From Myxococcus hansupus (GTDB taxonomy: Bacteria > Myxococcota > Myxococcia > Myxococcales > Myxococcaceae), in NCBI RefSeq assembly GCF_000280925.3, contig NZ_CP012109.1, positions 8,514,501-8,578,500 on the forward strand: 64,000 bases of DNA, read 5' to 3'. The notes below the pieces were generated by a model. It made no database searches. It was given only the letters and a program-made list of their open reading frames with translations, and was not told the origin of the DNA. Shown here piece by piece: positions 56,704 to 64,000 of the stretch; position 1 is the first letter of the stretch, and each line of letters opens with the position of its first letter. Both the position numbers and the translations under genes were made by a program.

Positions 56704-57267
56704 TCAGCGATGCGCCTGCCGAAGGGCCTTCACCACCACGTCACGGACTCCGAGGACACGCGAATAGGAGCCTTCCGCATCCTTGTCATTTGAGTCATGG
56801 ACGTGTGCCGTCAACTCCACGACGCCGCGCTTCGTCTCGACGGCACCACAGGCCCACTCGACAAAGGCGCCGTGTCGGACAGACACGCTGGCGGTGACTG
56901 CCCCGGCCTCTCTGCGAAGCATCGCGCTCGTCAAGTCTCGCAGGATGCGCTCGCCTTCGGCACGGGACAACCTCCTGGGGCTGAGACGGACCGGATCCTC
57001 CCCGCTATACGATCGACCTGAAACCGTCGCACCGCTCAGACCCACCTTCAAATAGAAGGTGCTCATGGTCACCATGGGGTGCGTCATCACGGAGTAGTCG
57101 ACCTTCACCGCCACGGGCAGGTCCTCGCTCAGGCAGCGTAGGATCTCCTCGCTGGGCGCCGCGTATCCGACGGCGCCTCCGACGAGGCCTCCGACAGATC
57201 TCGCCTGCGCGGAAGAAAGCCCCACCACCGCGAACACCACCGTGAGCCCCTGAAAGAACCGCTGCAT
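56704..57267 (-). CDS. small secreted protein, tandem paralogue 1
   Basis: A 187-residue exported protein; signal peptide FFQGLTVVFAVVGLSSAQA. Shared features with its two paralogues are RCLSEDLPVAVKVDY, STFYLKV, LSPRRLSRAEG, LTSAMLRRE, VEWACGAVETKRGVVE and the C-terminus VRDVVVKALRQAHR. This copy lacks the extra cysteine pair seen in copies 2 and 3 and has a longer post-signal segment (VGGLVGGAVGYAA). Two Cys (RCLSED and EWACGA) are common to all. GGAGGGAGCACG precedes the ATG. Function unknown. Confidence 0.75.
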   Translation of the reverse strand: MQRFFQGLTVVFAVVGLSSAQARSVGGLVGGAVGYAAPSEEILRCLSEDLPVAVKVDYSVMTHPMVTMSTFYLKVGLSGATVSGRSYSGEDPVRLSPRRLSRAEGERILRDLTSAMLRREAGAVTASVSVRHGAFVEWACGAVETKRGVVELTAHVHDSNDKDAEGSYSRVLGVRDVVVKALRQAHR

Positions 57268-57298
57268 CGTGCTCCCTCCGTTCTATTGAACGAAGGGA

Positions 57299-57330
57299 GC
57301 GTGGCACCCGCGCCTCGCGGGCCACCACGC
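57299..57330 (-). promoter_or_regulatory. leader hairpin of paralogue 1
   Basis: Upstream of the ATG the leader folds into nested stems: outer GCGTGG/CCACGC and inner CCCGCG/CGCGGG with an AGG loop. The same element precedes the other two copies. Confidence 0.5.
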
Positions 57331-57364
57331 ATCGTTCCCTCACGATTTCAGCACGAAAGCCGGA

Positions 57365-57410
57365 CTCAGCCTTCCTGATCGGACACGTACGCCGGCGCCG
57401 CGTGCGCTGG
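57365..57410 (-). pseudogene. relic of the 3' end of the BamE-like gene
   Basis: This ~45 bp stretch resembles the last codons of the gene at 58931-59428 (CTCAGCCTTCCTGA core on the + strand, then CGCCGGCGCCGCG). It is untranslated here and marks how the duplication carried along the neighbour's tail. Confidence 0.55.
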
Positions 57411-57498
57411 CTGTCGGTCGCTCCAATGAGAGGCGTCCTCTGATGGCGAAGTGCCTCGATGAAGCACTCCCGAGCGTACGCACCGGACCTTCAGCGAA

Positions 57499-58059
57499 TC
57501 AGCGATGCGCCTGCCGGAGCGCCTTCACCACGACATCACGAACTCCAATGGCTCGGGCGTAGCTGCCCATCGCATCCGTGCCATAACCATCGAGCAAAGT
57601 GCATATGGGCGCTGTGAACTCGACGACGCCGCGCTTCGTCTCGACGGCGCCACAGGCCCACTCGACGATGGTGATGTAGTTGGCCGATTTGCCCGAGCAG
57701 GACAAGTCGGTTTCGCCGCGAAGCATCGCGCTCGTCAAAGCATGGAGGATGCGATCACCTTCAGCCCGGGACAGCTTCCTGGGACTGAGTTGGGCCGGTT
57801 CAAACTGGTCATTCCCTCGACCTGAGACCTCCGCGCCGCGTTGTGTCACCTTCAGATAGAAGGTGCTCTTGGAGCCCCCGTTGCAATCGCTGACGAGATA
57901 GTCGACCTTCACCGCCACGGGCAGGTCCTCGCTCAGGCAGCGCAAGAGCTTTTCGCTGGGCTCCTCGTACTCGAAGACGCCTCCGACAGATTCCGCCTGC
58001 GCGGCGGAAATCCCCACCACCGCGAACACCACCGTGAGCCCCTGAAAGAACCGCCGCAT
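57499..58059 (-). CDS. small secreted protein, tandem paralogue 2
   Basis: A 186-residue exported protein, paralogue of its neighbours: signal FFQGLTVVFAVVGISAAQAES, then RCLSEDLPVAVKVDY, STFYLKVTQRGAEVSGRG, LSPRKLSRAEGDRIL, EWACGAVETKRGVVEFTAP and VVVKALRQAHR. It has added Cys residues in DCNGGSKST, DLSCSGKS and PICTL, absent from copy 1, which probably form extra disulfides. The leader and ribosome binding site (GGAGG) are almost identical to those of the other copies. Function unknown. Confidence 0.75.
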   Translation of the reverse strand: MRRFFQGLTVVFAVVGISAAQAESVGGVFEYEEPSEKLLRCLSEDLPVAVKVDYLVSDCNGGSKSTFYLKVTQRGAEVSGRGNDQFEPAQLSPRKLSRAEGDRILHALTSAMLRGETDLSCSGKSANYITIVEWACGAVETKRGVVEFTAPICTLLDGYGTDAMGSYARAIGVRDVVVKALRQAHR

Positions 58060-58090
58060 CGTGCGACCTCCGTTCCATTGAACGAAGGGA

Positions 58091-58122
58091 GCGTGGCACC
58101 CTCTCCTCGCGAGCCACCACGC
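58091..58122 (-). promoter_or_regulatory. leader hairpin of paralogue 2
   Basis: The outer stem GCGTGG/CCACGC is kept; the inner stem has diverged (CTCGCGAG). Same distance from the ATG as in the other copies. Confidence 0.45.
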
Positions 58123-58156
58123 ATCGTTCCCTCACGGTTACCGCACGAAAGCCGAC

Positions 58157-58200
58157 CTCAGCCTTCCTGAGCGGGCACATGCGCCGGCGCCGCGGGCTCT
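58157..58200 (-). pseudogene. second relic of the BamE-like gene 3' end
   Basis: About 44 bp resembling the end of the gene at 58931-59428, placed at the same point upstream of paralogue 2 as the first relic is upstream of paralogue 1. Not translated. Confidence 0.55.
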
Positions 58201-58268
58201 GGCTGTCGGTCGTTCCACTGAGAGGCATCCTCTGATGGCGAAGTGCCTCGATGAGGCACTCCCGCGCA

Positions 58269-58832
58269 TCAGCGATGCGCCTGCCGAAGTGCCTTCACCA
58301 CGATGTCGCGGATTCCGATGGCACGTGCGTAGGTGCCCAACTCATCCGTACCGAGACCTTCATGCGAGGAGCACATGGGCGCTGTGAACTCGACGATGCC
58401 GCGCTTCGTCTCGACGGCGCCACAGGCCCATTCGACGACAGTCTTGTAGTAGGGCACGGAACCCTTGTGACACGACATCTGGCTCTCGCCGCGAAGCATC
58501 GCGCTCGTCAAACGACCAAGGAGGTCCTCGCCTTCGGCCCGGGACAGCTTTCGAGGACTGAGTTTGAACGGGTCATCAAAGTCGTTCCCTCGACCTGAGA
58601 TCTCCGCACCGCTCCGACCCACGCTCAAATAGAAGGTGCTGCGGGAGAACGCGCCGCAAAGGGTGACGGGATAGTAGTAGTCGACCTTCACCGCCACGGG
58701 CAGGTCCTCGCTCAGGCAGCGCAAGGCCTCCTCACTGGGCTCGGCGTGTCCGAAGACATCGTCAGACGCCTGCGCGGAAGAAAGCCCGACCACCGCGAAC
58801 ATCACCGTGAGCCCCTGAAAGAACCGCCGCAT
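58269..58832 (-). CDS. small secreted protein, tandem paralogue 3
   Basis: A 187-residue exported protein, third member of the array: signal FFQGLTVMFAVVGLSSAQAS, RCLSEDLPVAVKVDYYY, STFYLSVGRSGAEISGRGND, LSPRKLSRAEGEDLLG, EWACGAVETKRGIVEFTAP, ARAIGIRDIVVKALRQAHR. Like copy 2 it has the additional Cys (TLCGAFS, MSCHKGS, PMCSS). It directly follows the intact BamE-like gene (98 bp gap), so it is probably the ancestral position. Start at 58832 with GGAGG upstream. Function unknown. Confidence 0.75.
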   Translation of the reverse strand: MRRFFQGLTVMFAVVGLSSAQASDDVFGHAEPSEEALRCLSEDLPVAVKVDYYYPVTLCGAFSRSTFYLSVGRSGAEISGRGNDFDDPFKLSPRKLSRAEGEDLLGRLTSAMLRGESQMSCHKGSVPYYKTVVEWACGAVETKRGIVEFTAPMCSSHEGLGTDELGTYARAIGIRDIVVKALRQAHR

Positions 58833-58863
58833 CGTGCGACCTCCGTTCCATTGAACGAAGGGA

Positions 58864-58895
58864 GCGTGGCACCCGCGCCTCACGGGCCACCACGC
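58864..58895 (-). promoter_or_regulatory. leader hairpin of paralogue 3
   Basis: Outer stem GCGTGG/CCACGC and inner CCCGTG/CGCGGG, where a G-to-A change on the + strand is tolerated as a G-U pair. Conservation of pairing across the three copies hints at function in the mRNA leader. Confidence 0.5.
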
Positions 58896-58930
58896 ATCGT
58901 TCCCTCACGGTTTCAGCACGAAGACCGCGC

Positions 58931-59428
58931 TCAGCCTTCCTGAGCCGGCACGGGCGCCGGAGCCGCGGGCTCCTCACCCGGCGCATCGTACGTCCCCGTG
59001 GCGGGGTCCACGTTCCAGGCCGAGTACTTCAGCGTCTTCACGTCCCGCAGCTTCCCATCCTCGTAACACACCGAATAGATGAGGAACTGGGGGTTCACCA
59101 GGTTGGGCGTGCCGTAGCGGTAGCACTCCGCGCCGCTCGCCTCCCGCTCCAGGGTGATGGGCCGGCCGAGCACGGCGCGGACCTGGTCCGTCGTCATCCC
59201 GCCCCGCATGGACTTGAAGCCACTGGGCGTGACGATGCGGAACGTCTTCTCCTCGCCCTTGGCGATGCTCCAGAGGCCCACACCCAGCACCACCGGGACC
59301 AGGGCCGCCAGCAGCGCGCCCGCCCAACGGCCCCGAGGGACCTTGCCTTCCTTCTGGAAGGCCGTGAACAGGCCACTGGCCGCATCCGCCTGGGGGTTCG
59401 TCTCCGTCGCGCTCACGTCGCCTGACAT
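58931..59428 (-). CDS. membrane-anchored BamE/SmpA-like protein
   Basis: A 165-residue protein with a cytoplasmic stretch of ~35 residues, one membrane helix (ALLAALVPVVLGVGLWSIA) and an outer domain with MRGGMTTDQVRAVLGRPITLE and ECYRYGTP, the GMTxxQVxxxLG signature of the BamE/SmpA/OmlA fold. The Ala/Pro-rich tail (EEPAAPAPVPAQEG) is not part of the fold. Unlike BamE it is not a lipoprotein. Function unknown; possibly envelope-associated. ATG at 59428 follows GAGGA. Its 3' end is duplicated as relics in the downstream array. Confidence 0.72.
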   Translation of the reverse strand: MSGDVSATETNPQADAASGLFTAFQKEGKVPRGRWAGALLAALVPVVLGVGLWSIAKGEEKTFRIVTPSGFKSMRGGMTTDQVRAVLGRPITLEREASGAECYRYGTPNLVNPQFLIYSVCYEDGKLRDVKTLKYSAWNVDPATGTYDAPGEEPAAPAPVPAQEG

Positions 59429-59611
59429 GCAGTCCTCATATCGCGGATGCAACAAAGTCCACGCCTTCCGCCCTTTCTTCCTGCCTGCCCACCCAGGAAG
59501 GCTTACATCGCCTGACCGCTCCCTCGCCCAGGTAACACGCGAGTTTACAATGAGAGGGGGGACGTCCTGCTACATCCCCACCCCGGGGAGTCAACGAGGA
59601 GTCAAGTCACC

Positions 59612-61774
59612 ATGCCGAAACGCGGCGGCGGCAGTCGCGGCGTCACCCAGAAGCCCTCGAACCGGGACGCCCTCCCGGCGGGCCCGGAGTCGAAGGACAC
59701 GGAGCTCTTCTTCAATCGAGAGATCTCCTGGATGGCCTTCAATGACCGCGTCCTGCAGCTCGCCGAGTCTCCGGAGCTGCCGCTGCTGGAGCGCCTGAAG
59801 TTCATCTCCATCTACGCGCGCAACCTGGACGAGTTCTTCATGATTCGCGTCGCGCGCCTGCACGAGCAGATTCGCAGCGGCGTGGCGCGGCTGGTCCCCG
59901 ACGGGGCCTCTCCCAGTGACACGCTGGACAAGCTGCACGACGGCATCCTCGAGCAGACCCGGCGCCATGGCGACGCCTTCGAGAAGGTCCTCCGCCCCGC
60001 GCTCGCGGAGAAGGGCCTGCGCATCCTCTCCGCCAAGGACCTGGACGCCGAGCAGCGCGCCCAGGTGGACCAGCGCTTCAAGGACCAGATATTCCCCGTC
60101 CTCACCCCGCTGGCCATCGGCCTGGGGCGGCACTTTCCCTACATCTCCAACCTGTCGCTGAGCCTCGCGATTCTCCTGAGGGACCCGGACGCGGACGAGG
60201 AGAGCGTGGCCCGGGTGAAGGTGCCCAAGGAGCTGCTGCCGCGCTTCCTGCCCCTCAAGGGAAACGTCTTCGTGCCCCTGGAGGAGGTCATCGCCCAGCA
60301 CCTGGGGGACCTGTTCCCCGGCATGGAGGTGCTGAGCTGGGGCACCTTCCGCGTCACCCGCGACGCGGACTTCACGGTGTCCGAGGACGCGGAGGACCTG
60401 CTCAAGGCCGTGGAGACAGAGCTGCGCGAGCGCCGCTTCGGGGACGTCATCCGCATGGAAGTCCAGGCGGGCATGAGTCCCAAGCTGCTCGAGCCGCTGG
60501 TGGAGGCGCTGGGACTGGAGGCACGCCAGGTCTACGAGGAGCACGGCCTGGTGGGCCTCAATGACTTGCAGTCCATCGCTTTCGGTCCGGGCTTCCCGGA
60601 GCTGAAGGACCCGCCGTGGACCCCTGTCACCCAGGTCCGCCTGCGCACGGACGTGGACGCGCAGGACGGCGGCACGGTGATGTCATCCATGCGCCGGGGT
60701 GACCTGCTGGTCCACCACCCCTACGAGTCCTTCGCCACCTCCGTGGAGCGCTTCGTCACCGAGGCCGTGGCGGACCCGGACGTGCTCGCCATCAAGCAGA
60801 CGGTGTACCGCACGTCGGACAGTTCACCCCTGGTTCCCGCGCTCATCACCGCCACCGAACGCGGCAAGCAGGCCGTGTGCATGGTGGAGCTGAAGGCGCG
60901 CTTCGACGAGCGCACCAACATCCGCTGGGCCAACGCGCTGGAAGAGGCGGGCGTCCACGTCGTCTACGGCATCCCGTCCCTCAAGACGCACGCCAAGGCC
61001 ATCCTCATCGTGCGGCGCGAGGGCGACAAGGTGCGCCACTACGTCCACATCGGCACGGGCAACTACAACCCGAAGACGGCGCGCCTCTACACGGACATGG
61101 GCCTGTTCACCACGGACCCGGACATTGGCGCGGACGTGGCGGACGTCTTCAACTACCTCACGGGCTTTGGCCGGCCCAAGTCCTTCCGCAAGCTGCTGGT
61201 GGCGCCGCTCACCATGCGCCAGGGGCTGCTGGAGGAAATCAAGCGCACCGTCGCCGCGCACACCGCCGAGCGCCCCTCGCGCATCCAGATGAAGATGAAC
61301 GCGCTGGTGGACCCCGGCATCATCCACGCGCTCTACGACGCGTCCCGCAAGGGCGTGAAGGTGGAGCTGAACGTGCGCGGCATCTGCTGCCTGCGCCCGG
61401 GTGTCCCCGGCGTGTCGGAGAACATCCGCGTGGTGTCCGTGCTGGGCCGCTTCCTGGAGCACTCGCGCATCTACATCTTCGAGCGGGGCCCCGAACTGCG
61501 TTGCTACATCGGCTCGGCGGACCTGATGCCGCGCAACCTGGACCACCGCGTGGAAATCCTCGCGCCCGTGGAGGACCCCACGCTGGCCGCCCAGGTGAAG
61601 GACTCGCTGGAGCGCTGCATGGCCGACAACACCTCCTCGTGGGAGCTGACGGCGGATGGCTCGTGGCGCCGCCGGCAGCCGCGCGCGGGCGAGGAGAAGC
61701 GCTGGGCCCAGGGCGAGATGATGGAGCGCGCCCAACGCATGGCCCAGCTCCAGGTGGGCCGCCCGCTGCCCTGA
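59612..61774 (+). CDS. ppk1: polyphosphate kinase 1
   Basis: A 720-residue PPK1, which reversibly builds inorganic polyphosphate from ATP. It shows the N-terminal FFNREISWMAFNDRVL, the core GIPSLKTHAKAILIVRREG with autophosphorylated His460 and HIGTGNYNPKTARLYTDMG with His479 (19 residues apart, as His435/His454 in E. coli), and the C-terminal LGRFLEHSRIYIFERG, YIGSADLMPRNLDHRVE. Length is normal. Polyphosphate affects stress survival, development and predation in myxobacteria. No exopolyphosphatase gene is adjacent. The ATG at 59612 lies 17 bp after GAGGAG, so the exact start is slightly uncertain. Confidence 0.96.
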   Translation: MPKRGGGSRGVTQKPSNRDALPAGPESKDTELFFNREISWMAFNDRVLQLAESPELPLLERLKFISIYARNLDEFFMIRVARLHEQIRSGVARLVPDGASPSDTLDKLHDGILEQTRRHGDAFEKVLRPALAEKGLRILSAKDLDAEQRAQVDQRFKDQIFPVLTPLAIGLGRHFPYISNLSLSLAILLRDPDADEESVARVKVPKELLPRFLPLKGNVFVPLEEVIAQHLGDLFPGMEVLSWGTFRVTRDADFTVSEDAEDLLKAVETELRERRFGDVIRMEVQAGMSPKLLEPLVEALGLEARQVYEEHGLVGLNDLQSIAFGPGFPELKDPPWTPVTQVRLRTDVDAQDGGTVMSSMRRGDLLVHHPYESFATSVERFVTEAVADPDVLAIKQTVYRTSDSSPLVPALITATERGKQAVCMVELKARFDERTNIRWANALEEAGVHVVYGIPSLKTHAKAILIVRREGDKVRHYVHIGTGNYNPKTARLYTDMGLFTTDPDIGADVADVFNYLTGFGRPKSFRKLLVAPLTMRQGLLEEIKRTVAAHTAERPSRIQMKMNALVDPGIIHALYDASRKGVKVELNVRGICCLRPGVPGVSENIRVVSVLGRFLEHSRIYIFERGPELRCYIGSADLMPRNLDHRVEILAPVEDPTLAAQVKDSLERCMADNTSSWELTADGSWRRRQPRAGEEKRWAQGEMMERAQRMAQLQVGRPLP

Positions 61775-61784
61775 GACACACCGC

Positions 61785-61812
61785 GCCGGTGCCCCGTCCT
61801 GGCGGCACCGGC
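61785..61812. terminator. bidirectional terminator after ppk1
   Basis: A perfect 9 bp stem (GCCGGTGCC/GGCACCGGC) with a 10 nt loop between the convergent ppk1 and lipoprotein genes. Confidence 0.65.
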
Positions 61813-61822
61813 ACGGAGGGCC

Positions 61823-63094
61823 TCAGATTTCGTGCTGGATGATCTGGAAGGCCGCCACCTTGTGCGACTGCGGGAACAGCACCACGTAGAGGTGGTGGTA
61901 GTCCTTGGCGCCCGGGGCCACCGGATAGCTGGCGTGATAGTGGGCCACCAGCGGCGTCTCGGTGCCGTTGCCCAGGTCCGCCGGCAGGGCCTGGAGCAGC
62001 TCCGGGAACCAGCGGCCGGCATACGCATACTCGCTCAACTGCGCGTAGGTCAGGTCCGGCATGCGCTCGAACCGGAAGTGGTCCGCCGCCTCGCCCAGCG
62101 CCTCGTACAGCACCGCGTCCGCCACCCGGAAGAGCGTCTGCGGCATGCTGCCAACGCCCGGCACGGTGTACGTGGCGAGCAGGCCGTCGCACCAGTTCTC
62201 ACCCTCCTTGCAGTGTCCGTTGCCCGCCGCCAGCGCCGCGTGCAGGGTGCCGCTCAGCGGCAGGTCGCCCAGCGGCAGTCGGCCCAGGCCGTAGTAGGCG
62301 AAATAGAAGTCCTGGCACACCGGCCACATCTGCTGCGTGAAGCTGGACAGGCCGTTCGCGCACCAGGGCTTCTGGGCCACCGGTGAGCAGTTCTCCATGT
62401 ATGCGTGGTAGGCGTCCGTCGCGTCGGTGCAGGCGGCGTAGGCCTCGGCGGCCGTGTAGGGCCGGCCCAGCACCGGGTCCACCTCTTCCACCAGCGCCTG
62501 CACGCAGACCTCGATGCGCGTGGCCACGTCCAAATCACACGTGGCGAAGAGCGCCGGGTCCACACAGTTGCCGTTGAGGCAGTCCAACTGGAGCCGGAAG
62601 CGCTTGCCCACGCCGGTGCCCGTGGACACCACCGCCAGGTACTCGCCGCCCTGGGGCAGGGCCAGCGACGCAATCTTGCTCAACTGGCCGTAGCCCGCGT
62701 CGTCGTCCTGCGCCACCACCGTGGTGCCGTAGCTGCCGCTGGCGTTCTTGGGGCCATACACGAACAGGCCCGTGTCCAGGTACATGCTGCTGCCCAGGTG
62801 CGTCACCTCCAGCTTCACCTGCGCGCCCGCCGCCGCGGTGAAGGCGAAGGAGAGGTATTGCGGCTGGGTGGTGAACTGCGTCTGCACCGAGCCGCCCATG
62901 TTCAGCGGCCCCATGAACGCCGTGCTGTGCACGATGTTGCCGCTGGGCGGCAGCGGCGGCGGATACAGCACCCCCTGCTCACGCTCGGCCAGCTCCGGGA
63001 CATCCACGGCCTCCGCCGTTTCCGTCGGACCGCACGCGGCCAGGAGCATCGCGGAGAACACCCAACCCAAAGACTGCGTCAGCTTGCCTTGCAT
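61823..63094 (-). CDS. secreted lipoprotein, unknown function
   Basis: A 423-residue lipoprotein (lipobox MLLAACG). Residues about 50-170 form a beta-sandwich like bacterial pre-peptidase C-terminal domains (LSFAFTAAAGAQVKLEVTH, DTGLFVYGPKN, AQDDDAGYGQLSKIASL, GEYLAVVST). The C-terminal half is Cys-containing and helical (CVDPALFATCDLDVATRIEVC, AYAACTDATDAYHAYMENC) and ends in a compact domain with HYHASYPVAPGAKDYHHLYV. No catalytic motif recognised. The ATG at 63094 follows GAAGGG. Confidence 0.78.
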   Translation of the reverse strand: MQGKLTQSLGWVFSAMLLAACGPTETAEAVDVPELAEREQGVLYPPPLPPSGNIVHSTAFMGPLNMGGSVQTQFTTQPQYLSFAFTAAAGAQVKLEVTHLGSSMYLDTGLFVYGPKNASGSYGTTVVAQDDDAGYGQLSKIASLALPQGGEYLAVVSTGTGVGKRFRLQLDCLNGNCVDPALFATCDLDVATRIEVCVQALVEEVDPVLGRPYTAAEAYAACTDATDAYHAYMENCSPVAQKPWCANGLSSFTQQMWPVCQDFYFAYYGLGRLPLGDLPLSGTLHAALAAGNGHCKEGENWCDGLLATYTVPGVGSMPQTLFRVADAVLYEALGEAADHFRFERMPDLTYAQLSEYAYAGRWFPELLQALPADLGNGTETPLVAHYHASYPVAPGAKDYHHLYVVLFPQSHKVAAFQIIQHEI

Positions 63095-63209
63095 GCGTCA
63101 CACCCTTCTCGAAACGGGCACGGAGATGCCCGGATGACAGGCATTGCCACGGACTCCGCGTGCGACTCAAGTCACAACATGTTTTCACAGTGAGAGACGT
63201 GAGACACAC

Positions 63210-63998
63210 TTAGTCCTCGATGTGGGCCTCCTGCCATTGCTGGTGGTTGAGGGTGGGGTCCCGGTTCGGGTCGTAGTTCGGGTTGTTCGAAGGCACGTAG
63301 GTCCCCGTGCCCTGGCCATTCAGCCAATATTGGTTGCCGCCCGTCTGGACCTGATGGCGCGTCCCATCCTTGGGATTGCGAACCGTCTCCTCGTCCTTGA
63401 TGTAGTTCAAGAAGCGGTTGTGGTTGCGGTCCGACGCCTCGTTCCCCTGGGCGTAGTTCGCGGCGATGGCCTGGTTGATGGCGTCGTTCTTCTCGCGGAA
63501 GGACTTCTGCTGGGCCTCGAACGCGGCCTTGTTGGCCTTCATGCGCTCGTTGTGGGCCGCCCAGCTTTCGCGCTCCCGCGCCATCTCCGCCTGGTTGTAG
63601 GCCTGGACGTATTGGGGGTTGTAGCGGGTGTTCTCCAGGGCGTTGATGAGGATTTTCTTGGCCTCCTCGTACCGCTCCGGGGGCGCCTCGAGCGCGTGGC
63701 AGTAATAGTTCCACGTCACCATGTTCATGACCTTCGACACCGTCAGGCTGACCACGATGAGGTAGTTGACGCCCTGCGTGTCCACCCACTCCGTCACCCG
63801 CGCGTGGAAGCGCTGGTCCATGGGGCCCACTTTGTAGAGCAGGTCCGAGAAGCCCTTGTTGGCCGTCGCGATTTTCGGCGCGTCGTACTGCTTCACCAGC
63901 CGGGAGCCCTCCTTCTCCGCGATGGGGACCAGGTCCTGCTGGACGACGTCCTCCATGGAGGTGAAGGCACGCATCGTTCCGCCCGAGCGGCGGACCAC
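63210..63998 (-). CDS. envelope-associated protein, N-terminus cut by window edge
   Basis: 262 residues are visible and the frame remains open to the window end, so the protein probably begins outside; an internal ATG at 63974 (MRAFTSMEDVV) without a strong ribosome binding site is the only complete alternative. Residues 20-130 form a helical/beta domain (NMVTWNYYCHALEAPPERYEEAKKILINAL). A Gln/Glu/Lys-rich helix follows (AAFEAQQKSFREKNDAINQ), then RFLNYIKDEETVRNPKDG, HQVQTGGNQYWLNGQG and YVPSNNPNYDPN, a module seen at the end of various bacterial surface or membrane proteins. Function unknown. Confidence 0.6.
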   Translation of the reverse strand: MVRRSGGTMRAFTSMEDVVQQDLVPIAEKEGSRLVKQYDAPKIATANKGFSDLLYKVGPMDQRFHARVTEWVDTQGVNYLIVVSLTVSKVMNMVTWNYYCHALEAPPERYEEAKKILINALENTRYNPQYVQAYNQAEMARERESWAAHNERMKANKAAFEAQQKSFREKNDAINQAIAANYAQGNEASDRNHNRFLNYIKDEETVRNPKDGTRHQVQTGGNQYWLNGQGTGTYVPSNNPNYDPNRDPTLNHQQWQEAHIED

Positions 63999-64000
63999 CG

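Larger units (their letters stand above)
56704..58930 (-). repeat. tandem triplication of a ~770 bp unit
   Basis: Three units in direct orientation, each made of a gene, its leader with hairpin, and (in units 1 and 2) a relic of the 3' end of the BamE-like gene. Flanks resemble one another more closely than parts of the coding sequence, for example the leader around TTCGTTCAATGGAACGGAGG, which shows a recent origin for the array. Confidence 0.75.

Overview
The window is roughly 70% G+C, densely coded on both strands, and reads as chromosome from a myxobacterium of the Myxococcus/Corallococcus/Pyxidicoccus group. The basis is indirect: many secreted lipoproteins, a Ser/Thr kinase beside a Myxococcus-type sigma factor, a Myxococcus-type PilZ protein, Cys-rich repeat proteins with DNDGD-type motifs, and a lipoprotein toxin of the Tox-REase-5/Imm52 kind. 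No rRNA, tRNA, CRISPR array, insertion sequence or phage gene was seen.

Region 1-9.3 kb: a truncated FG-GAP lipoprotein, a DHA2-type drug exporter, a small lipoprotein, an ankyrin/beta-helix protein, a secreted M28 peptidase, then a toxin-immunity pair (lipoprotein nuclease toxin at 6868-8478 with Imm52 immunity gene directly downstream) and a zinc-ribbon/OB-fold membrane protein. Region 9.3-12.7 kb: a two-gene operon of a DUF262 protein and a HipA-family kinase with no HipB; this is the best candidate for an undescribed defence or toxin system here. Region 13-16.8 kb: a hybrid histidine kinase and an amidohydrolase/DUF59 pair. Region 16.8-21.9 kb: an RND efflux pump with its adaptor and a TetR regulator.

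Region 21.9-28.4 kb: a GST-like protein, then a module (SDR, acyl-CoA dehydrogenase, APH-type kinase, DUF6285) resembling 4-hydroxyacyl-CoA/levulinate catabolism, an Fe(II)/2-oxoglutarate oxygenase and a divergent MFS exporter. Region 28.4-35.7 kb: a biotin-dependent acyl-CoA carboxylase (alpha and beta), an AtuA-family protein, and a divergent TetR gene plus enoyl-CoA-reductase-like SDR. A perfect 12+12 bp palindrome lies between the two divergent arms and is the likely operator. Region 35.7-44.1 kb: a lipoprotein, a macro-domain protein, a beta-propeller/amidohydrolase fusion, an alpha/beta hydrolase, two hotdog thioesterases and a DUF4142 protein.

Region 44.1-54.2 kb: a regulatory trio (sigma factor, small secreted protein, Ser/Thr kinase whose outer domain matches that secreted protein), a Cys/His-rich secreted protein, RtcB, a PilZ protein, a cupin, a metallo-beta-lactamase-fold enzyme and a CHASE3/PAS/GAF histidine kinase. 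Region 54.2-64 kb: a secreted protein with eight 8-Cys repeats, a tandem triplication of a small secreted gene (with relics of its neighbour's 3' end that mark the duplicated unit), a BamE-like protein, polyphosphate kinase, and two secreted or envelope proteins, the last cut by the window edge.

All family names come from motif recognition by eye; no database search was run.
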